A stretch of 64,000 nt of DNA. Source: Primula veris. Lineage: Eukaryota > Streptophyta > Magnoliopsida > Ericales > Primulaceae. Below are positions 35,898-48,624 of the stretch, piece by piece. The translations under genes were made by a program, and so were the position numbers. The first letter of the stretch is position 1. Every line of letters starts with the position of its first letter. The DNA is taken from contig OY821740.1 of assembly GCA_963682055.1 (NCBI GenBank), positions 38,894,795-38,958,794 of the forward strand, given 5' to 3'. A model generated the notes under the pieces. It was not told the DNA's origin, made no database searches, and saw nothing but the letters and a program-made list of their open reading frames with translations.

Positions 35898-38800
35898 TCA
35901 AGGACCATTTGAGTTCTGATCAAGGTCATCATTGTTACTCTCTCCTTCCCCGATAGGTTGTGGTAGTGAATGGGATCCTGAACTCCCCTGTTGCTCAGAA
36001 ACTAAGCTCGTCAGACCATTTTGTTTTAAATAATTCTCCAAAGGCAAGCTAGCTACCTTAACAAGACTCGTCATGCTCGCATGACTTGGCAATTGATCAC
36101 TCAACTTCTGTTCTTGATGAAGGTTACAGTTCAAATCCAGTTTTCCCTTTTCATTTTCCTGTAACTCGGCGAATCTACTCGCCAATGTGTTTGTCTTCTC
36201 TGGATAATACTGTTGGCAAGAATGTACCATACAAAGGTCAATAACTCAATATTATGTGAACTGCCATGTTTGTGTATTTTGAATTTTGTTCTTCGAAATT
36301 GAAGTAAAACAGACAAGAATCTTTCTCTCAAAATTCCCCGCAGCCTAAATCTAAGCAGGGGAAGTTTCACAAAGGGTGATCGGGAATAAATCAAGAAAAA
36401 AAACACGTCCCCAATCTATCATTCACTTAGGTCGATATTGTCAAATCATTTTTGGCTGCAAAATTGTATTTTGCATTATATAACTCCTAATTAAAGTGTA
36501 TTTTAGGAAAATATATTGCCAAAAATAGCTTTGCAGGATAATTATTAGGGTAAAAATAAATTTTGATAGTATTTTTTGACCAAACTTAAAGAAAGGTTGT
36601 GAGTCTTGTGACACTTGTTTTTGCTTGCCTAACTTATACTTTCCTATTTTTGTATATAGTCGTACTTATTTAAGTTTTCAAATGAGAGTGGAGTAAATAA
36701 TTAAACAAAAATGCTACCTGCTTGGCCGTGCTGTCAACTTCGGATTCATCCTTAGAACCCAATATGTGTTGGTTCTTCTGGGCAATCTCAGCCTCTTTCT
36801 CCGACTGACGTTTTTTTTTACGCATCATTAAGGTTTTAAAACGGCGCTTCACAGTCATGCACACATTACATACGCAAGTTGGCTTGTGCTTGCCTTTTCC
36901 ACTAGGGGGTTGTATACAAACAATGCATGAGCACCCAGGCCGGTGACGCGGATGTTTGGTAGTGGTTGCAACACCGCCATCTATATCACTCATACCATCT
37001 CCTGTTTTTCCGTAATTCCCCAAAATGTTGAGATTTGCAGTTTCGTGATCTTTGGCTAGCCTATTGTGGTTAGCAAGTGTTTTCTGTTTCTTAAAGTCTG
37101 AGTAATAATAAAAAGAATTAATTAAATTAAATTAAATGTAAAAAACTGTGCGTGTGTGCTAGGCAATAAGACGCAATAAACTTTTGTTAAGATTTTACCC
37201 AAAGGGGGTTAAAAAATTAACAGCTTTGATTTATATAACTCATTAATCATAGTATATGTAAAGCTGGTCGTAAAATACTGAACTAGTCATTCTGATCCTA
37301 AAAGGGCATCATACCTTGGCTCAGTCTGAGAAGGCTTTCGAGGTCACTAGGGCTCAATTCATCTGGCGCAGAACAAGAACTCCTGAGAATTAAAAAATAA
37401 GAAGATATATGTAGGACAATTTCTTATTTATATCTAAAAAAGGACTCCTGGAAGAAAAACACATTTTACCTGTTTTCATCCCATAAATTATCCATGCATG
37501 TCCACTTAGGAGGGAGAAGAAAATCAGCAGGTAACCTTCGCCATTTAGAGCAACTATCACATGGCGTCCATTGCTCTTGGGCTCTGGATAATCAGTTTTA
37601 TTGGAGCATTTTAATCATATAATAAAATCAACAGTCAACTAAATACAATTAAAAAATGAAGACACACTGGATTGGACGACGCCTACGATGCACCATTAAT
37701 TCGGGCTCTATTCAGAAAGTTCATGAGAGATAAATAAAAAACCACTTGAATACTACCCTAAAAATATGGAGTAACTAATACACCAAAGATGTGAGCCTGG
37801 TAAATTTGGGATTATACAAACATTTGTTAAATATGGTAAACAGCAGCTATATGCAGGTATGCTTTACAATACAAACTCTTTGAAAAATTATTGGAAGAAA
37901 TGTTATTTGTACCCTAACTTATTTGCTTTGAAGATTTAGGAACCCCTACTTTTGCTCCTCCCAGTTTAGGGTCCCTGATTTTTTCTGGTAGAAACATTTG
38001 GGAACTAAATCAACTAAAAAAACAGGTCAAGTCCGTAGTTGACAAAAGTCAACATTAATGTAATAAAGTAGGTGCTCATGCAAAATTATTACTTTGATCA
38101 TCAAAATGAACAATGCAGAATTACAGTTCTACACGGTAATAACAATATATATATATAAATCCTTACCCAGAAGGTCGGGTAGTGAAAATGCTACTCTTCC
38201 CCAAAACAGGAGGTTCCTAAAACTCAGCGAAAAGAAGGAAATTTAGTAGCTATTAGAGTTTAAAAGAAGAGCCATCATGATCCAATGTACTTTTTATACC
38301 ATGCCGCAGACAATAATTACTTTAATTTCCGATGAAAGAAATTTGAAAAATGACCTCAACTCTCATATAACAACATGGAAACCTGACTTATTAAGTCTTT
38401 GCAACAAAGGATGACATGATTGTACGTTCACAAGAATTACTTTTAAATTGATGTAAAATATATATACAGTAATTACAGTATATATAATCGCACGCATTGT
38501 AAACTCATATAACCTGAAAAAATAGCAACTCAAGTTGAACCCTACAATTTGAAAGGCTAAGCGTTTCAGCTGCTTACACCAATGTTTTGAGCAATTTCAC
38601 GTAACATAAAGTTGTTGCCTATAAGAATGTTAGCAAAAGTATTTTCTTCTCAAACCCAACCAAAATTCAGACATTCTATTATTTCTTATTTATTTCTACG
38701 GATACCAATATACCATACTATCAGATCCAACTACAACAGTCAACGGATCACTTTAATTCTGTTTAATGCATAAACTTACTTCATATTCTTCAACTTCAAA

Positions 38801-41800
38801 GTCCTCTAAAGTGACAACACTTGGCTTCTCAGTAGGAGGAGGGAAGAGCATATCTTGTACTTCCCATGTAAGTTTCAGCTCCAGAGCTGCTCGGCTATCA
38901 ATGAGCAATCTCTTACTTTTCGATCCGATATTTCTACTTCTTTCTTTCTCTAAAACCCTAGTTATTGTGTGAGGAAAAGCATCTCTCATATCACTTCCAT
39001 TCCTCTCCATAACTTGCCAGCTGAAATCCCCACCAGTCGATTTTGGAACAGCAGTTAAATTGGGATCCGTGCTTTCCTTCAGAGATTGAACAATGGCCGA
39101 GTAACCACTCGTTATGGGCAAATTCTGAATATCAGTTAAAAAAAATCATCCAATGAGAATAATTATTACCGATATTATCACCAACAAGCATTTGGGATAA
39201 AAGAAAATTTGTCACCCTTGAGTGAAAATGAGTGTCCTGCCTCCTTTATTATTGATTATCTAAAATTTTCCCCAAAATTAGTTCTCTTGTCATATATCCT
39301 GTCAATGTAGAAAGTAGAAACAAATCCAGAAACGGACTTCTATTGACCAATTTTTAATTGCTCCACAAAACTATGGAGGCACGATATAACTTAGGGGCCA
39401 GAACATACCCACAGTGAATATAGGAGTGACAAATGATAGTAGAGGCGGTAAAACTAGAATGTGAACATAGTTTAGGATGTCGTACAAAATAAATGAGAAT
39501 TAAATGTTGATGGGACGAAGTGGGACTCAAGATATTGTTCAAGGGGGAATCAATCGTCGTTATTTTCCTAACGTGGTTCGTCATGTTTTTTCTCCTTGAC
39601 GAAGACTTTATATGAATATGCCAATTAAAGGATACTTTGAAGCAAAAATGTAAAGAAGATATCTAAGGTTGAAGAATCTTTTAACTAAAAGCCTATGTGC
39701 CTCAACCCACAAGATTAGTGAACACATATTACCTGTGTGGTAATGGTTTGTGATGCTTTTCGAAACCCCATAAGAAGCTTTCCTTCAGGGTCCATGCGGC
39801 TAAACATTACTGCAATAAGATAATTACAGGAGGTGTTACAAGAAAACGAATAACTATTGGAAAAATAAATGTAATTCATAAGACCTCATAGTGGTACTCT
39901 GAATAAATTTGTACTGCATCTCAAGTTCTCAACTTATCTTAAAACGACTATTGATCTAGACATGAGTGATGACATCTTTATAGGAGATAAATAATATGAA
40001 TTTTCTACAAGAAAGAAGGCCTGCAATTTTAGGAAAGCATAAACTGAGTGACCCTTTTTTTTAGGTGATCATGATTATACTCTTTAGTTATCCAAATGCA
40101 ACACGAATCTGGTATTATTAATGATAATATTATGCTCCAAAGTTTTTGGACAACATCAAAACAAGTTGGTAAAAGGTTTAACATATGAACTATTTGCATA
40201 AGCCTTATGTGCTGAATTGTAGTGGAGTAGGGATACCAGTATCTCCTGCTTGTAATTGCATGGACTGTATGCAAGGAGTTACACCTTCCAAAACGTACAT
40301 TCTGCTATTATTGTTCGGCCAAAATCTGAACTGAAACACCCATTCTTTGCCTTTTATGTCTTTGATCCTTAAGGGAATCCCTTCTGGCTGAGTGATTGGT
40401 GGGAAATACGACTGCATAGAATTATTAACACAAGCATCAGACAGAAGACCCCCCTTTAATTTTTAGTCGCAAGAAAAACGCTATATAACAAGGCAGAAAA
40501 GAATTAAAGAAAAAAAATGGGCGAGGGAACTCACTTCAGCACATGCTTTTGGCAACACCAAACGACCAATTCGACCAGCATCACTCGCACTGAGAACTTT
40601 TTCAAACAATGGCACAATGGTGGAATTTGAGCTTAATAAAGTGCAAGGTTAAAGAATTAATGACCGAGTATAAAATTACTATGCATGTAGTCACTAATGA
40701 AAAATGGTGCAGTTGAGTTCTTTAATGAGAACAATAATCATTATATTTTTTTTTAAAAGAAGGTCAATATAATAAATAGATACCAATAATAAAAAATTAC
40801 AGATAGTACAGATAGTCGGATACTCTCCAGATATTTGGCGCAACTCCTGGTCTGTAATCCTAGGCCAATAACGAGGGAGTAACTGATTCTTCACCCGACC
40901 TTCAGCAGGTGGTCGCGCAACACGAAGTTGTGGAATCACACCAAAGTTTCTCCCCCTCTCCCCCAATTCATTTGATTTTGGAAAAAGATGGCGAGATTGT
41001 TGAAACGACGAAAATACTTTGCCCAAATCTTCAAAAGATTCAACAGAATGAGAAGCTAAGGATGCAGTAGTCAAATTTGCTTGAGATAATGATAGTGATT
41101 CATAAACATCATTAGTACGCGTAGCTTTGTATATACCTCCTTCAGAAGATCCAATATTGAGATTTGTTGAAGTCATGGTTCCATTATCATCTTTCTCTTT
41201 CATTTGGCCAACAATCGCTTCATGTTCATGGGGTGGAAGCACATCTTTCAAGTGAAAACTATTTCCGGTAACATTCAGTTGTTTAGCACTTATTCTATTG
41301 TTGATATCGACAGTAACTAATCCTCTTTCAACATCATTTTTTTCTGCTGAATTGCTGAGTCCTTTAGACTTTTCGGAGTTCAAAGGCTGTGGAAAGTGTT
41401 ACAAGTACAGTAAAAACGCAATGATTAATGGAACAATATTTTCATTAGTCTTGTACTAGGTTATGTGGTAACATAGATTCTGTTCAAACACCTGAATTTC
41501 ACATTTGCACTGAATCATAGACAAAGTAAAAAGGTCATAAATGAATTGCTGAGAAAATTTATCAAGCAGTTTTCCTGTGTCTTCAGTTAAAGAAAATAGA
41601 TTGTCGTGCAGGTGCTATTAACTTATAGGTCAGCCAGGACAGATTTATGCCAATAACCAAATCGTAGATCAACTTTTTTTCCCCGTAAATGTGGGGTGCC
41701 ACAATTTCATTTTCTGCTTTTTCCTAACTAACTTTCAAGTTTTTATTAGTTGGCAATTAGTAAGATTATGTGAGTTTCTGACTTAATATGACACTGATAA

Positions 41801-42937
41801 GTATGTGGCTGAAAAAGAGCTTTTAAAAAAAGATTTATGATATAACTGACAGTGTAGAGAGAGAATATGCCTTACAGGTTGCAGAGCCAAACTTTTTACA
41901 CACCCAATACATTTCACTCCAGCACAATCAAGTATCTCAATTAATTCACTCGAAGCAATGCATCCACAATGGAGACGCTGTCAATACAAAATGATGTTAT
42001 AAGACATGGTAACAAGCAAACAAGAAAAGAGAGTTTCAAGGGTATATAGCCAATATATTAATGTCATAATTTTTGTCTTCACCTTGTCACAAGAAATGCA
42101 TTCTCTCCAGCCAGTATCATTAGGATGGAATATATCACAGAAGATTAATTGCTGATAAGCAGACCTGAAGAATATACGAGTTACGAGTCACAAATAATGC
42201 ATCAACCGATATTTGGTAATCTGTTTATTAAACAATAGGTGCCAGAACTAACAACTAGTGCATTACAATTGGATGCTTCACTCACTGGTCAACCTATTCT
42301 AACGCAATTGAAGTGCAGAACCAAGATACTATTTTATCAATGGTAAACTTTCATACGTGTTCGATTTTGAGGCATTTACAAAGTGGTCGTTAATTAACAA
42401 CTATTAATCTTAAAGCTGGGTTGATACTTTTTTTTTCAAGCAATTTTTCACTCCAAGCATTTGTACTGACACTAAATATCACCAAGTACCTGCCACGAGA
42501 TAATAAAAGAAACTTGCATTGCAACATAATCAAGCATTCTCTACATGATTGAAATTGCCTAATTATTTTGGTTATTGCCACACACTAAACCAAACTTTTA
42601 TCAACAAGAGTACTAGTATCAACATAGTCGTATGTGGATATATATATAGGGTAATTTGGCAACTAAACGTTTCAAAGTTACATATCATGGGATGCCTGAT
42701 GTGATTAACCCCCTTGCCTAAAAAAACAGAATCCAACACTTAAATTGAAAAACTGCCCACTTGATCATTTCTTAGTTTAGAGTGAAATTAACAAATTCAC
42801 AAAAAAGGGGGTCAAGTGTTTTACCCGCACTTATCACAGAGATTGGCAAAATCACCGGATTTTAGAGGCCACCCTTTTCTCCACTCGGTACATGAGGTCA
42901 CCCCACATAATCCGTTCTTGCAAACTTTTGAATCCAT
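35898..42937 (-). CDS. VAL2: B3/CW-domain transcriptional repressor, VAL1/VAL2 (HSI2) type
   Basis: Plant chromatin-linked repressor; family members bind RY (CATGCA) motifs through B3 and recruit histone-modifying complexes to silence seed-maturation genes and FLC. Thirteen coding exons: 42825-42937, 42083-42164, 41876-41977, 40824-41386, 40535-40631, 40237-40411, 39733-39809, 38780-39124, 38167-38216, 37470-37583, 37315-37382, 36718-37097 and 35898-36209; phase closes exactly to 825 residues. Residues 1-90 are a Cys-rich PHD-like zinc domain ([51 protein letters not shown]). B3 spans about 290-400 ([56 protein letters not shown]). CW lies at about 535-585 ([31 protein letters not shown]). 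A Cys-rich block follows ([20 protein letters not shown]), and an EAR repression motif LDLN sits near 745. Start [12 protein letters not shown] matches family N-termini. VAL2 versus VAL1 assignment is tentative; family membership is firm. Confidence 0.93.
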
Positions 42938-42944
42938 TAATTTC

Positions 42945-44180
42945 CTGAAAATGAAACACATATATGTATATCAATTAAGAACAAGAAAATCCCTTTCAAA
43001 AGATTAATCCCAGGGACGAGCTAAAATAGAAAATTGACACAACTAAAACCAAAATAGAGACAAAGAACAAGTAGATTGGAGAGTAACAAAATGTTTCATA
43101 TTGCAGACCACAAAGCAAACAACTTCGAAAGTACTGTATAATATAACGGTAAGTAAGTAAAACAAAATTGTTAAAATATGCCCTTAATTAATACCCATGA
43201 GTTAGAAAGCTCACTTCAAATTTCAAAAAACTCGAGTTTCAAAGCTCAAAATCCTTTTCAAAAGATCTTACAATTTTGTGCTCTTTACACCGAAAAGCTT
43301 GCATATTTTAACGCTTTTAATAAAGCTATTGCAGAAACGCTTATGCGTTTTAAAACAATGATTAATACCTATTTTTTAAAAAGCTCGAGATTCAATGCAA
43401 AAAAATACGCTTTTCAAAAAAGCTTACTCTTTCGTTCTTTTTACGCCCGGAAAAGCGTATGATTTTTTAAAACTTTTAATGAAGCTATTGTAGAAACGCT
43501 TTCGCGTTTTAGAACACTGATTAATACCGATGTTTCAATAAGCTCGAGATTCAAAGCTAAAAACACGTATTTCAAAAAAGGTTACCTGATTGTAGTTTTT
43601 ACACCGGAAAAGCTTACGCCTTTTCTAAAAATTTTAATGAATCTATTGCAGAAACGCTTACGCGTTTTAAAACAATGATTAATACCTATTTTTTTAAAAG
43701 CTCGAGATTCAAAGCTAAAAAATAGGCTTCTCAAAAAAGCTTACTCTTTCGTTCTTGTTACGCCCGGAAAAGCTTAGGCCTTTTCTCAAATTTGTAACAA
43801 AGCTATTGCAGAAACGCTTTCGTGTTCTAAAACACTGATCAATACTGGTATAAACTACAATTACGCGAGAATTAAACGACCTGCTATTGCTAGTAGCACA
43901 GTACAAATCACCACTACTTCTTGATAACTTAATCAATTTTGCATATAAAGTAACAGACTAATTAAGTACCCAAAAGAAAAGTAGAAAACAAATAATTTTT
44001 TTTTGAAATTTTGAGAAAGAAACTAAATAATCTGAAGAAGTATAAATAAAAACAAGAAATGGGAACTAACCTTGAACACAAGTTAGATTCATTAATAGAT
44101 CCCAAAATTTGAAGAGACCAAACAACCAAACATAATGATTATGTATCTATGTATAAAGTTGGTGAATTGGTGTTTGTCAG
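42945..44180 (-). other. 5' non-coding exon and leader intron of the VAL gene
   Basis: The coding exon begins after an acceptor (TTTCATTTTCAG then GAAATTAATGG) at 42944. A matching donor, TTCAAG then GTTAGT, occurs at 44071 on the minus strand, giving a leader intron of about 1.13 kb and a 5'UTR exon of roughly 44071-44180. The transcription start is not fixed by sequence. Confidence 0.6.
43226..43860. repeat. Four-unit satellite, period about 158 bp, inside the VAL leader intron
   Basis: Each unit starts near a CTCGAG site (43231, 43384, 43543, 43701). It continues with AGATTCAAAGCTAAAAA, an AAAAGCTTACTCTTTCGTTC-like block and TTACGCCCGGAAAAGC. It ends AAACGCTTACGCGTTTTAAA followed by ACAATGATTAATACC or ACACTGATTAATACC. 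The open frames on both strands here are repeat translations. Confidence 0.88.
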
Positions 44181-44580
44181 GAAGGTTGAAGGGAAAGTGA
44201 AGTAATTTCGAATTTATATATTACACGATACAATACTCCACTATTTAATAGTTTTGCAAGTGTTGTTACTATATGTAAATTGTAACATTACCTTCAATCT
44301 TTTCAATATTCACTTTGACACCTGTTATATACTCATTATTTCATCCAAAGTTTACTGCTCACATTAGTTTATTTCCAAATTATTAACGAGGATATTAAAT
44401 TTTGACATAGGATTGACGAAATCCTATACTAATATAGTAGTTTGATGTATGTTTAGTAATGCCATACATGATACACTTATTTGCTCATTAGTGTATTCAA
44501 AGCTATTACAAGATATATGTATGTATATATATATAATACACTAGCCAATTAAATGAGTCGTTCGTGAAAAATTCGTGTTC

Positions 44581-44602
44581 GGGGCGGGGCGGGGCGGGGC
44601 GG
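44581..44602 (+). repeat. (GGGGC)4 array, potential G-quadruplex
   Basis: Four GGGGC units followed by GG sit in otherwise AT-rich DNA. Five G-runs of two to four bases with one-base loops fit a G-quadruplex on the plus strand. Confidence 0.8.
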
Positions 44603-45240
44603 TTAAGGTTCAATATTTGTAAAAAAAAATTGATAATAAACAAGAATATAGTGTTGGTGTATTAAGTGAACTAAACATGAACACGACTTTAATGTTCTTT
44701 GTATTAATATAATATATTTCTTTTCGTGGTTTTAGTGAATGCTTATAAATTTTTGTTGCAAGTTGAATTTGTTGGTTCTTTAAAATTATTAATAAAAGAA
44801 AGCCTAGAATATTTTAAATATTTGTATCCCTTCGTCTTTTTCTTGACTTTACAAATGATACATTCTATAATTATTTATATTAGTTCTCAAGTATAATCAA
44901 CGGTTGATAAATTCAATTTAAAAAAGACATATCATGATTTTTAGAATTTTTTTAAATTCAATGGATTATTAAACTTGGTTCTGTAACATCGCACAACATT
45001 CTCAAACTTCTAAAATAATCATGCTTGAGAGGTTTCGTAGAAGCACATTTCACATAGATTTATAACTTGCATCACTTTCAATTGCATGACTTTTGACTGC
45101 GGCGAGCTTCATTAACATATTGGTCGATTTATAATTTTTTCAACATACTTTCATCAACTTAACCGATTTTACCTAAAACGGTAACAAATATGTACGTAAA
45201 TGCTGAAATTAACTTATACTATATTGCAGTAGAAAACTTC

Positions 45241-45312
45241 AACTTAACCAAGTAAAATGTCTAGTTGAACGCTTTTCTACAACTTAACCAAGTAAAATGC
45301 CTAGTTGAACGC
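45241..45312. repeat. Direct repeat, two 32-bp units
   Basis: AACTTAACCAAGTAAAATGT then CTAGTTGAACGC occurs at 45241-45272. It recurs at 45281-45312 with one mismatch, separated by 8 bp. Confidence 0.9.
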
Positions 45313-45852
45313 AAATGTGCACATTATGCATAAGACATTTATGCCAGATAACGCATCAAACTCCATCAAGACAAGTCACAAAGGGTATCAAACCTACATA
45401 ACAATAAGTCATATACAGCCAAACATGTCATATTACAAGTCAATATAAAGACCATAAAAGAGCAAAACAGAGGCCAATAAGGCAACACCTCAAAACTTGA
45501 AGGACCAGAATGTAATAAAATCCAAACTGAAGGACCATCTCAATTAAGAAGCAAAACATTCTTTAGTTATAGAATTTTTACGGAAAATCTCGAATTAGTG
45601 CCCAAATTTCCGGGTCATACCGTCATAGCATAGGATTTCCGTCGATCGTTTTATCGTGAAAGACGTCAACTTTTATTTCATTTCATGGCAGTTCGGTCTA
45701 TCGTCTTGTTTTTTCCGACTTGCGTTGCCGACTGTTGATCACATTGCAACGAGCTCAAAATTGAAGACCACTATGCATTCACAGATTAGTCAACAAGTAC
45801 GAACTCTAAATGACCATATTGTGATTCGATTCTGAATTTCTTCTATCTAGTA

Positions 45853-46678
45853 TCTACTACAGATAAATAAACACTAGTAAAAGTTACCCACGCGTTGCGT
45901 GTAAGACGCGTAATGACATAAATCTCGTAATATATTTTATTTTTAACATAATATTCAGATTTGGTATCATTTATTATAGTTATGGAGGTTAAAACGAATT
46001 GTTAATTAATTTATGTTACATCCGTAATTAGGAAAATATAGTGAGGACAAATAGTTAATTAATTAGATTATGCATATTGTTAATTATTAAAATAGAGTGA
46101 GGGTATTTTTGGAAAAAATTGGTAAAATTGGGCAGCCTCAATTTTTCTTGTGTTTGGTTATATTAATAGTATGATTAGTTTTATACTCTCACTCATGGTA
46201 ACAATACTTTTATGTAATATTTTATCAAGTCCCACTACTCTTAAATAAGCCTTACTAACCCATCTTTTCAATAATTATTTGTATTTGGTTCTCAATTTGT
46301 ATAAATAAGAAAGAAATGGGTCTATGGGTCTAATATTAAGAGCTCAGTCAGGGAAAGAACCCACCTGTCTAAAATGTAAAAGCACAGCTTTTAGATAAGT
46401 TTTTTTCCTATCTTATAACTTTTAAAAATTAATTAACGAAATGAGTAGAGGCGCAAAAGACTGTTGTTCCCCGGTATAATTACTTTTACTTCACTTACAA
46501 GTTACAATAGGTAGACTAACTATGACAAAATATTGAAGAATTTAGGAAATACATATTGTCATATTCATAGTTTTTGAACAATTTTTATCTAAAAGGACTA
46601 ACCTTATTATTTTTAATAATTAATATAAAAGGCACCGCAGTAAAAATCTTCGTGTCTTGCACGTGCCAATTGTGCTAG
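45853..46678 (+). mobile_element. Non-autonomous Helitron-like element
   Basis: The element begins TCTACTACAGATAAATAAAC and soon has the CCCACGCGTTGCGTG motif common near plant Helitron 5' ends. It ends TTGTGCTAG, with a CTAG terminus preceded by the palindrome GCACGTGC about 10 bp upstream. The base before the start is A and the base after the end is T, matching Helitron insertion between A and T. At 826 bp it has no coding capacity. Similarity of its first 300 bp to 47594-47901 supports a mobile family. Confidence 0.72.
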
Positions 46679-47536
46679 TATAATACGTAACAAGCACATG
46701 ACTATAAACTTTGTTATATGTTTTGAATTTTAGTAAAGCTATTTTGATATTCAACATGTACTACTAAGTTTTAAATGTAGTATGTGGTTTAAAAAACGAT
46801 AAAATTGTAAAACAATATTCACTCCTATATTCTATTTATATAAAAATTACAATACAATAAAAGGTTTGCGACAATAAGTCTCACCTCTATACGAAATGAC
46901 AACTTCATCTAATTTTTTTAAAAAAATAAAAAAGTGTATTTACAATAAAACCATCAAAGAATAATTCATTTGTATATCATGTGTCAATAAAGACTAAGAG
47001 TTGCATTAGAAAAAATATTAATAATGACAATAAAATGCTCCTCTTTAGTTTATCCCATTACGAGTTAACACATGTTAGAGCGTAAAATGTCCGTCTTTAG
47101 AACTTATACATAAACAAACCCAGCATATACTAAAATTTATTAGTTCTTGTTTTAATTCACGTAATGTATCTTACATAGAATTTAAAACCATAATATTCCA
47201 ACAATTTTGTAGACTTAACTATTTCACTAACAAATATCATAAAGTAGGGCCTATTATTTGTTAGATAAATCAAACAGTATGGAATGTAATAACATATGTC
47301 AAATTAATAGTCCCTCCTTTAATATTGATGATATGAGTAAAATTTTAAAAAAAATGTTTTAAATTGACTTTAACAAATCGATTTCGACAAATCGACCCAT
47401 CCATGGGAAGAGGGGTCTCTTATGCTAGTATTGTTAAATATGTATGCTGTTATTAGGGTAAAACTATAATAACGGGGAATTAGAGGACTAATACCGTAAT
47501 ACCCACACCACTAAAATCCTCGTCAGCCGCCATCTC

Positions 47537-47537
<1 letters not shown>
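46679..47537. other. AT-rich intergenic DNA between Helitron-like copies
   Basis: No coding exon or clear element boundary recognised. Confidence 0.45.

Positions 47538-47594
<57 letters not shown>
47538..47594. repeat. (AT)n microsatellite
   Basis: About 55 bp of uninterrupted AT dinucleotides abutting the start of the second Helitron-like copy. A smaller (AT)n array lies at about 51187-51214. Confidence 0.95.
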
Positions 47595-47596
<2 letters not shown>

Positions 47597-48235
47597 GTAA
47601 AAGTTATCCATTAAGTGTGACACGCGTAATGATATAAATCTCGTAATATATTTTATTTTTAATATAATATTCAGATTTGGTATAATTTATTATAGTTACG
47701 GAAGTTAAAACGAATTGTTAATTAATTTAGGGCACATCCGTAATTAGTAAAATATATTGAGGACAAATAGTTAATTAATTAAATTATGTATATTGGTAAT
47801 TATTAAAATAGAGTGAGAGTATTTTTGGAAAAATTTGGAAAAATTGGGCAGTCTCAATTTTTCTTGAGTTTGGTTATATTAATAGTATGATGATATGATA
47901 TATATCCTTATGTTATAATAATTCGATCCAATTTAAATTTAAATAAATCTATCCAATTTAGCCAATTTTTTTTAAAAATAGCCATACATCTTTATATTAA
48001 TTACAATAATATCATACTCACATAAAAATATAAAAAGTAAAAACTAATAAAACGATTTATCATTTTTTAACAACTAAACATTATTTTAAATTTTAAACTA
48101 TGTTTTTTTTTTTTACTGTTCACATATTTATATCATAACTATATATATTTTATATATTTTTATTGCATTACGCGTCGCGCCGCATACGCAACGCGTGAGA
48201 CATGATTAATACTATATATATATATAGATATATAT
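47594..48235. mobile_element. Second Helitron-like copy with two opposed 5'-like ends
   Basis: 47594-47901 matches the first 300 bp of the element at 45853 at roughly 90 percent by eye (shared ACGCGTAATG, ATAAATCTCGTAATATATTT, GTTAATTAATT and AATTGGGCAG). About 260 bp further, 48165-48235 read in reverse complement gives a 5'-end-like stretch (CACGCGTTGCGTATGCGGCG then CGACGCGTAATG). Two 5'-type ends therefore face each other, suggesting nested or truncated insertions. Confidence 0.55.
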
Positions 48236-48624
48236 ATAGAGAGAAAAAAACTAGAGTGTATATTTGGAACAGTTACCCGACTGTTTATGGAACAGTAATG
48301 TTTTTCAATAACTAATTTATTTATTTTATTTTCAATAAATTAGAATTTGATAAATTAAAAATAAATTGTACAATACACTGAAAAGCTAAATAAAAATATA
48401 GAACGCTTGGGGAAACCTATGCTGAACTTAGATATTAATCAAATTTTAATTTTTTATATTTTTATGCTAAGGTTTATGCCCAACTTAGACCCCAACTTAG
48501 ACCTATGCTAAAAATTAAGCTCCAAAACAAAACAGAATCCCTTTCAAAAAAAAAAAAGAGAATCGAAGAGAGATACATAAATACATAGAGAGAGAGAGAG
48601 AGAGAGAGATTAAGAAGGGTAACG

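Larger units (their letters stand above)
44181..45852. other. Intergenic DNA upstream of VAL
   Basis: AT-rich spacer between the divergent VAL and eIF3i genes. It holds a GGGGC array at 44581-44602 and a short direct repeat at 45241-45312, listed separately. No coding exon recognised. Confidence 0.5.

Noticed and set aside
38940..38955. AAACCCTAG telo-box-like motif
   Set aside because: It falls inside coding exon 8 of the VAL gene and is explained by the protein sequence.
43178..43462. 94-codon open frame in the VAL leader intron
   Set aside because: It follows the 158-bp satellite units and repeats with them; it is not an independent gene.
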